NCBI RefSeq assembly: GCF_000242915.1
Contig: NZ_AFRZ01000001.1
Span: forward strand, 248,001-312,000
Source of the DNA: Sulfurimonas gotlandica GD1
Lineage (GTDB): Bacteria > Campylobacterota > Campylobacteria > Campylobacterales > Sulfurimonadaceae
DNA: 64,000 nucleotides
Direction of reading: 5' to 3'
This document shows positions 60,414-64,000 of the stretch, one piece after another (position 1 is the first letter of the stretch; each line of letters begins with the position of its first letter). The notes under the pieces are model-generated. The model saw only the letters and a list, made by a program, of their open reading frames with translations. It searched no databases and was not told where the DNA came from. A program made the translations under genes and the position numbers.

Positions 60414-62921
60414 TTACAATAAAAGCTTTTCAAACTCCGAAGTTTTAAGAGGCTTGCTTTTATAATATCCTTGATAGTATTGGCAACCATGCTCTTCTAA
60501 GAAATCAATCTGTTCAATATGCTCAGTACCTTCAGCCAATATCTTATAACCAAGCGCACTTCCCATTGCGATGATTGCTTTAACAATTGCCATATCATCA
60601 TTTTCAAACGGTACTTCATCTATAAATGATTTATCAATCTTTAAAATATCAATAGGGAAACGTTTCAGATAACTGTAAGATGAATATCCAGTACCAAAAT
60701 CATCAATAGCTAACCTGATACCCTTTGCACGAATAGCGTGAAGCATAGCTACTGCTTCTTCCTCCCGTTGCATTACTGCACTCTCTGTCAACTCTATAAC
60801 TAACTTATCAGCTGTAAAACCTGTCTCTTTTAAAGTACTGTCAATCAACCTAGTAATATTTTGGTGTCTTAGTTGATTTGCCGAGACATTTACAGATATG
60901 CTTAGATTGTAACCTTTATCTATCCACAACTTTCCTTGGCGACAGGCATCTCTAATAACCCACTCTCCAATAGCTCCAATAAGACCTGTTTCTTCAGCCA
61001 AAGGAATAAAATCATTTGGAGAAATCAAACCATGGATAGGATCATTCCATCTGATAAGTGCTTCCGCACCAACAATTCTTTTACTCTTGATATGAACCTG
61101 TGGTTGATAATATAATTCAAACTCACTGTGTTCTATTGCTCGTCTTAATCTGGTTGCCAACTCTATATGTTTTTTAGCCAACTCTGTTAATTCATCGGAG
61201 TAGTAACTTATACCACCACGTTTATCTTTTTTCCCTTTGTAGAGTGCAGTATCTGCAAACTGTATAAGTTCTTCAGCTGTCTCAGCATTTTCAGGGGCTA
61301 TTACTATACCTGCTGTTGAACAAATATGAACTTCGGAAGTGTTGGATAGATAAAATGGTTTTTCTACTTCTTCCATTATCTCCTTAGCAAACATAGCAGC
61401 ATCGTCACTATTATTAATATCTTCTAAAATTATTGCAAACTTATCACCGTCAAGTCTTGCAATAAAGTCTCCACCACGTATACGAGTAGATAATCGTTTA
61501 GCAATAAGAGCAAGCAGTTCATCTCCAATATCATGTCCATAACTGTCATTTATATCTTTGAAGTGGTCCATATCTAAAACCAATAAAGCTGCTATTTTAT
61601 TATTTCGCTTGCATCTATGTACTACTTTTTGAAGATATGAGAACAAAAATGTACGATTTGCAAAGCCCGTTAAAGTGTCAAAATTAGCAAGTCTTTCAAG
61701 TTTGTTTTCATACTGCTTACGCTCAGTAATATCTTGAACTGTACCTATGCCTGAGACAATTGTTCCATCTTCATCAATCACAAATTTCGCTTTTTCACGA
61801 ACCCATTTAGTTTCACTTCCAACAATAACGCGATGTTCAATTTCAAATTTAGCACCTTTTAGTGCTTCATCCCATGCTAATAATGCATTTTCTTTATCAT
61901 CTTTGTGAATCATTTCAACAAATAGTTCGTAGTTCATCTGCGTACCATGTTCAATACCAAAGATGTTATAACACTCATTTGACCATGAAAGAGTATTTGT
62001 CTTTAAATCAATACTCCAACTACCCACACGAGCAATTGACTGAGCTTCATTCATAGCAGTCTCTTTCTTTTGAAGCTCTTCTTCACGCTTTCTTGATTCA
62101 TCTAAATCTTCATTTTTTTCTCGTATCGTTTTAAGCAGTGTCTCAAAGTATGCCCCATGAATTGTTTTGAGTACTTCATGACGATTAATGATTCCTATAA
62201 TCTTTTCCTGAGAGTCTGCAACTACCAGTTGATGGATTCCATGCTCTTCCATCATTTGTGCTGCTTTTTGCAGAGGAATTGATTTTACAACGAAGTGTAA
62301 ATCTTTTTGTATGATCTTTTTTACAGTTGAATCTAAAGAGAAATCTTTATGAGCATAATAACGTGTTACATCTCTTTCACGAACAACCCCATGAGCTTTA
62401 AGGTTTTTCATAACGATTGCCGTATCAGCATGACGTTCACTCATCATCTTTGCCACATCAACAATAAGAGCATTTGAGTCTATCATCAATGGTGCTTCAT
62501 TCATGATATCTTCAACTGCTTTTAATGCACCGACATCTATGTATCCGATATGTCTTAAAAAATCACCTTCACTTACAACACCTACAAACTCATCATTTTC
62601 ATTTGTAACAATGATATGCCTATAGCCCTTATTTTGCATCATGATATAAGCATCATGCATATATATATCTTCTTTAATCATAAATAAATTACCAGCAATC
62701 ACTTCTGATAAAAGAGTAGATTTTTGTAAAGAGTTTGCAATTGCTTTTAATGCGTCATGCTCAGTAAAAATACCTATAGGTTGATTATTAGCATCTACAA
62801 TAACAATTGAGCTAACTGCATTGCTTTGCATATGATTTAGTGCGTCTTCAATAGTTTTATCTGGGCTTATACTTGCTATAGATTGAGATACGATAATGGA
62901 GCCAATTTTTGTATGTTTCAT
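60414..62921 (-). CDS. CBS-PAS-GGDEF-EAL cyclic-di-GMP phosphodiesterase-like
   Basis: I start at ATG 62921 (MKHTKIGSIIVSQSIASISP), with GAGG five bases upstream. Four CBS repeats (about 1-255) come first, then a coiled linker, a PAS domain (about 290-405), a GGDEF domain and an EAL domain (about 590-835). The GGDEF site is degenerate (RLDGDKF), so it is probably inactive or a GTP sensor. The EAL domain is intact: GAEALIRWNDPIHG, ELTESAV, AIDDFGTGYSSYSYL and KIDKSFI. The likely activity is c-di-GMP breakdown controlled by nucleotide binding to the CBS pair. It belongs to the core block, unlike the broken gene at 1-2245. Confidence 0.88.
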   Translation of the reverse strand: MKHTKIGSIIVSQSIASISPDKTIEDALNHMQSNAVSSIVIVDANNQPIGIFTEHDALKAIANSLQKSTLLSEVIAGNLFMIKEDIYMHDAYIMMQNKGYRHIIVTNENDEFVGVVSEGDFLRHIGYIDVGALKAVEDIMNEAPLMIDSNALIVDVAKMMSERHADTAIVMKNLKAHGVVRERDVTRYYAHKDFSLDSTVKKIIQKDLHFVVKSIPLQKAAQMMEEHGIHQLVVADSQEKIIGIINRHEVLKTIHGAYFETLLKTIREKNEDLDESRKREEELQKKETAMNEAQSIARVGSWSIDLKTNTLSWSNECYNIFGIEHGTQMNYELFVEMIHKDDKENALLAWDEALKGAKFEIEHRVIVGSETKWVREKAKFVIDEDGTIVSGIGTVQDITERKQYENKLERLANFDTLTGFANRTFLFSYLQKVVHRCKRNNKIAALLVLDMDHFKDINDSYGHDIGDELLALIAKRLSTRIRGGDFIARLDGDKFAIILEDINNSDDAAMFAKEIMEEVEKPFYLSNTSEVHICSTAGIVIAPENAETAEELIQFADTALYKGKKDKRGGISYYSDELTELAKKHIELATRLRRAIEHSEFELYYQPQVHIKSKRIVGAEALIRWNDPIHGLISPNDFIPLAEETGLIGAIGEWVIRDACRQGKLWIDKGYNLSISVNVSANQLRHQNITRLIDSTLKETGFTADKLVIELTESAVMQREEEAVAMLHAIRAKGIRLAIDDFGTGYSSYSYLKRFPIDILKIDKSFIDEVPFENDDMAIVKAIIAMGSALGYKILAEGTEHIEQIDFLEEHGCQYYQGYYKSKPLKTSEFEKLLL

Positions 62922-63089
62922 GCGGTCCTCTTTTAATGATAATAAAATCAAAAATAGTATATCACGTGTCCTTATAAAGTCTACTTTTATACTTCAAGCT
63001 TTTAAAATATAAAAATAACACAGCCTACTCTCAGACTATAAAGATAATATCAAACAAATAAAATATCTTACAAAATATAAGGCTCAAAA

Positions 63090-63944
63090 ATGAACAAACA
63101 AATATCCAACTCTATAATGGCTTCACTAGTGGCAGATGCTTATGCACTTGGTGCTCATTGGATTTATGAAGAAGCACACCTTAAAAGTCTACCAATAGAC
63201 TGGGAAACACTCAACAAAGCTCAGTCAATGTGGCATAAAGGCAAAGCAAAAGGTGACTTCACTCACTATGGAGATCAGACACTTTATCTTTTAGAGTATA
63301 TGTCTCAAAACAAAGAGTTTGATAAAAATGACTATTATCCATTTTGGAGTGAGAAGATGTCTAATTATGCCGGTTACGTAGATGGTGCTACACGCAGCGC
63401 TTTAGTTAAGATCGGTTCAGAGTCAAATGAACTTAGCATCTGTGGACATATCGCTCCTCTGCTTATAGATGCAGATACAAAAGAAATATTTCTATCTCGC
63501 TGTAAAGAATTTGCCGAGATAACACACAACTCTAAACTAGCCGTAAGCTCCACTCTATTTTTTGCAGAGCTTTTGTGGGACTCAAAAGAGAATAAAGATA
63601 TTAAAAAAAACATAGAGCTGCTAAAAAGTAAGTATCCAAAATTACTTACTTGGATAGATGCAGGAGTAAAAAGTAAAGATGCTGATACATTCAGTACTAT
63701 TAGAGAGTTTGGTCCTGCGTGTGGAATTGACGGCGGTTTTGCTGGAGTTATTCATCTTTTATCATTAGAAGATGATTTTAAAACTGTTATGCAAAAAAAT
63801 GCAAAAGCAGGTGGAGACTCTTCTGCAAGAGGTATGGTTGTCGCTATGATTTTAGCAACACAAGATGACTTTGAACTTCCAGATGAATGGATGAACGCTA
63901 TCAACACAATAGAAGATATAAAAAATTATCTATCCTTGGTATAA
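63090..63944 (+). CDS. ADP-ribosylglycohydrolase family protein
   Basis: The 284-residue protein matches the DraG/J1-crystallin family: SIMASLVADAYALGAHWIYE at the start, FTHYGDQTLYLLEYM, GYVDGATRSALVK, and the C-terminal metal-binding GGDSSARGMVVAMILAT. Family members remove ADP-ribose from proteins or nucleic acids with help of two Mg2+ ions. The substrate is not evident. It stands alone, upstream of a truncated gene. Confidence 0.85.
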   Translation: MNKQISNSIMASLVADAYALGAHWIYEEAHLKSLPIDWETLNKAQSMWHKGKAKGDFTHYGDQTLYLLEYMSQNKEFDKNDYYPFWSEKMSNYAGYVDGATRSALVKIGSESNELSICGHIAPLLIDADTKEIFLSRCKEFAEITHNSKLAVSSTLFFAELLWDSKENKDIKKNIELLKSKYPKLLTWIDAGVKSKDADTFSTIREFGPACGIDGGFAGVIHLLSLEDDFKTVMQKNAKAGGDSSARGMVVAMILATQDDFELPDEWMNAINTIEDIKNYLSLV

Positions 63945-63972
63945 TACTCTAATAATTTTTCAAGGAATACTA

Positions 63973-64000
63973 ATGTTTAAAAAAATAATTATGGGCTTAT
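63973..64000 (+). CDS. Start of a further gene, cut by the window edge
   Basis: ATG at 63973, with AAGGA seven bases upstream, opens MFKKIIMGL before the window ends. The beginning looks like a signal peptide. Nothing more can be said. Confidence 0.5.

Overview
The window looks like a Campylobacterota chromosome (Sulfurimonas/Sulfurovum type). It is AT-rich, has a TrmB of about 390 residues as in that phylum, and carries a core block holding proA, proC, thrC, ftsE-ftsX-envC, rluD, rodA, ileS and gatA. The assignment rests on gene content and protein style; no database was searched.

The window falls into two halves. Bases 1 to about 33,760 are accessory DNA. They end exactly where a tyrosine integrase abuts the 3' end of an anticodon-CAT tRNA, a typical integration site. 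Bases 33,760-64,000 are compact core genome.

Accessory half. 1-9.6 kb is a graveyard: a GAF-PAS-GGDEF-EAL gene with several frameshifts, transposase and universal-stress fragments, an IS256-family remnant inserted in a serine recombinase, a lone IS3-type end and a probable serS tail. Among these sit an intact P-type ATPase, a PsiE-like protein and a tandem UspA protein. 9.6-11 kb holds two unknown genes. From 11.6 to 30 kb there is an ordered block. Locus A (11.6-14.3 kb) and locus B (27.3-29.9 kb) are diverged paralogous copies in opposite orientation. Each has a small XRE regulator with a palindromic operator, then divergent secreted or lipoprotein cargo, then a separately promoted pair of a small membrane protein and a cytosolic protein. 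Between them lie a three-gene module (exonuclease-RecQ-UvrD fusion, methyltransferase, HNH nuclease), an orphan pseudopilin pair, and a TerB module (two TerB membrane proteins and an HNH/DLDH-motif membrane protein) bracketed by CGCCGGTT repeats. A tRNA-Ser 3' half at 26.2 kb looks like an old attachment scar. An IS3-family element with a broken orfB follows, then an unknown gene, an excisionase-like gene and the integrase.

Core half. An RND transporter, an FtsL-like protein and rsmH; a membrane REC-Hpt protein; a MIP18-type Fe-S factor with a polytopic membrane protein; proline and threonine biosynthesis genes; trmB-ftsE-ftsX-envC; a fibronectin-III lipoprotein with rluD; rodA; a transglutaminase-like protease; a six-tRNA cluster; cinA; ileS, a 40-residue membrane protein and gatA; a CBS-PAS-GGDEF-EAL protein; and an ADP-ribosylglycohydrolase.

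The best candidates for undescribed biology are the helicase/methyltransferase/HNH operon, the TerB/HNH module, and the pair of inverted XRE-controlled secreted-protein loci.
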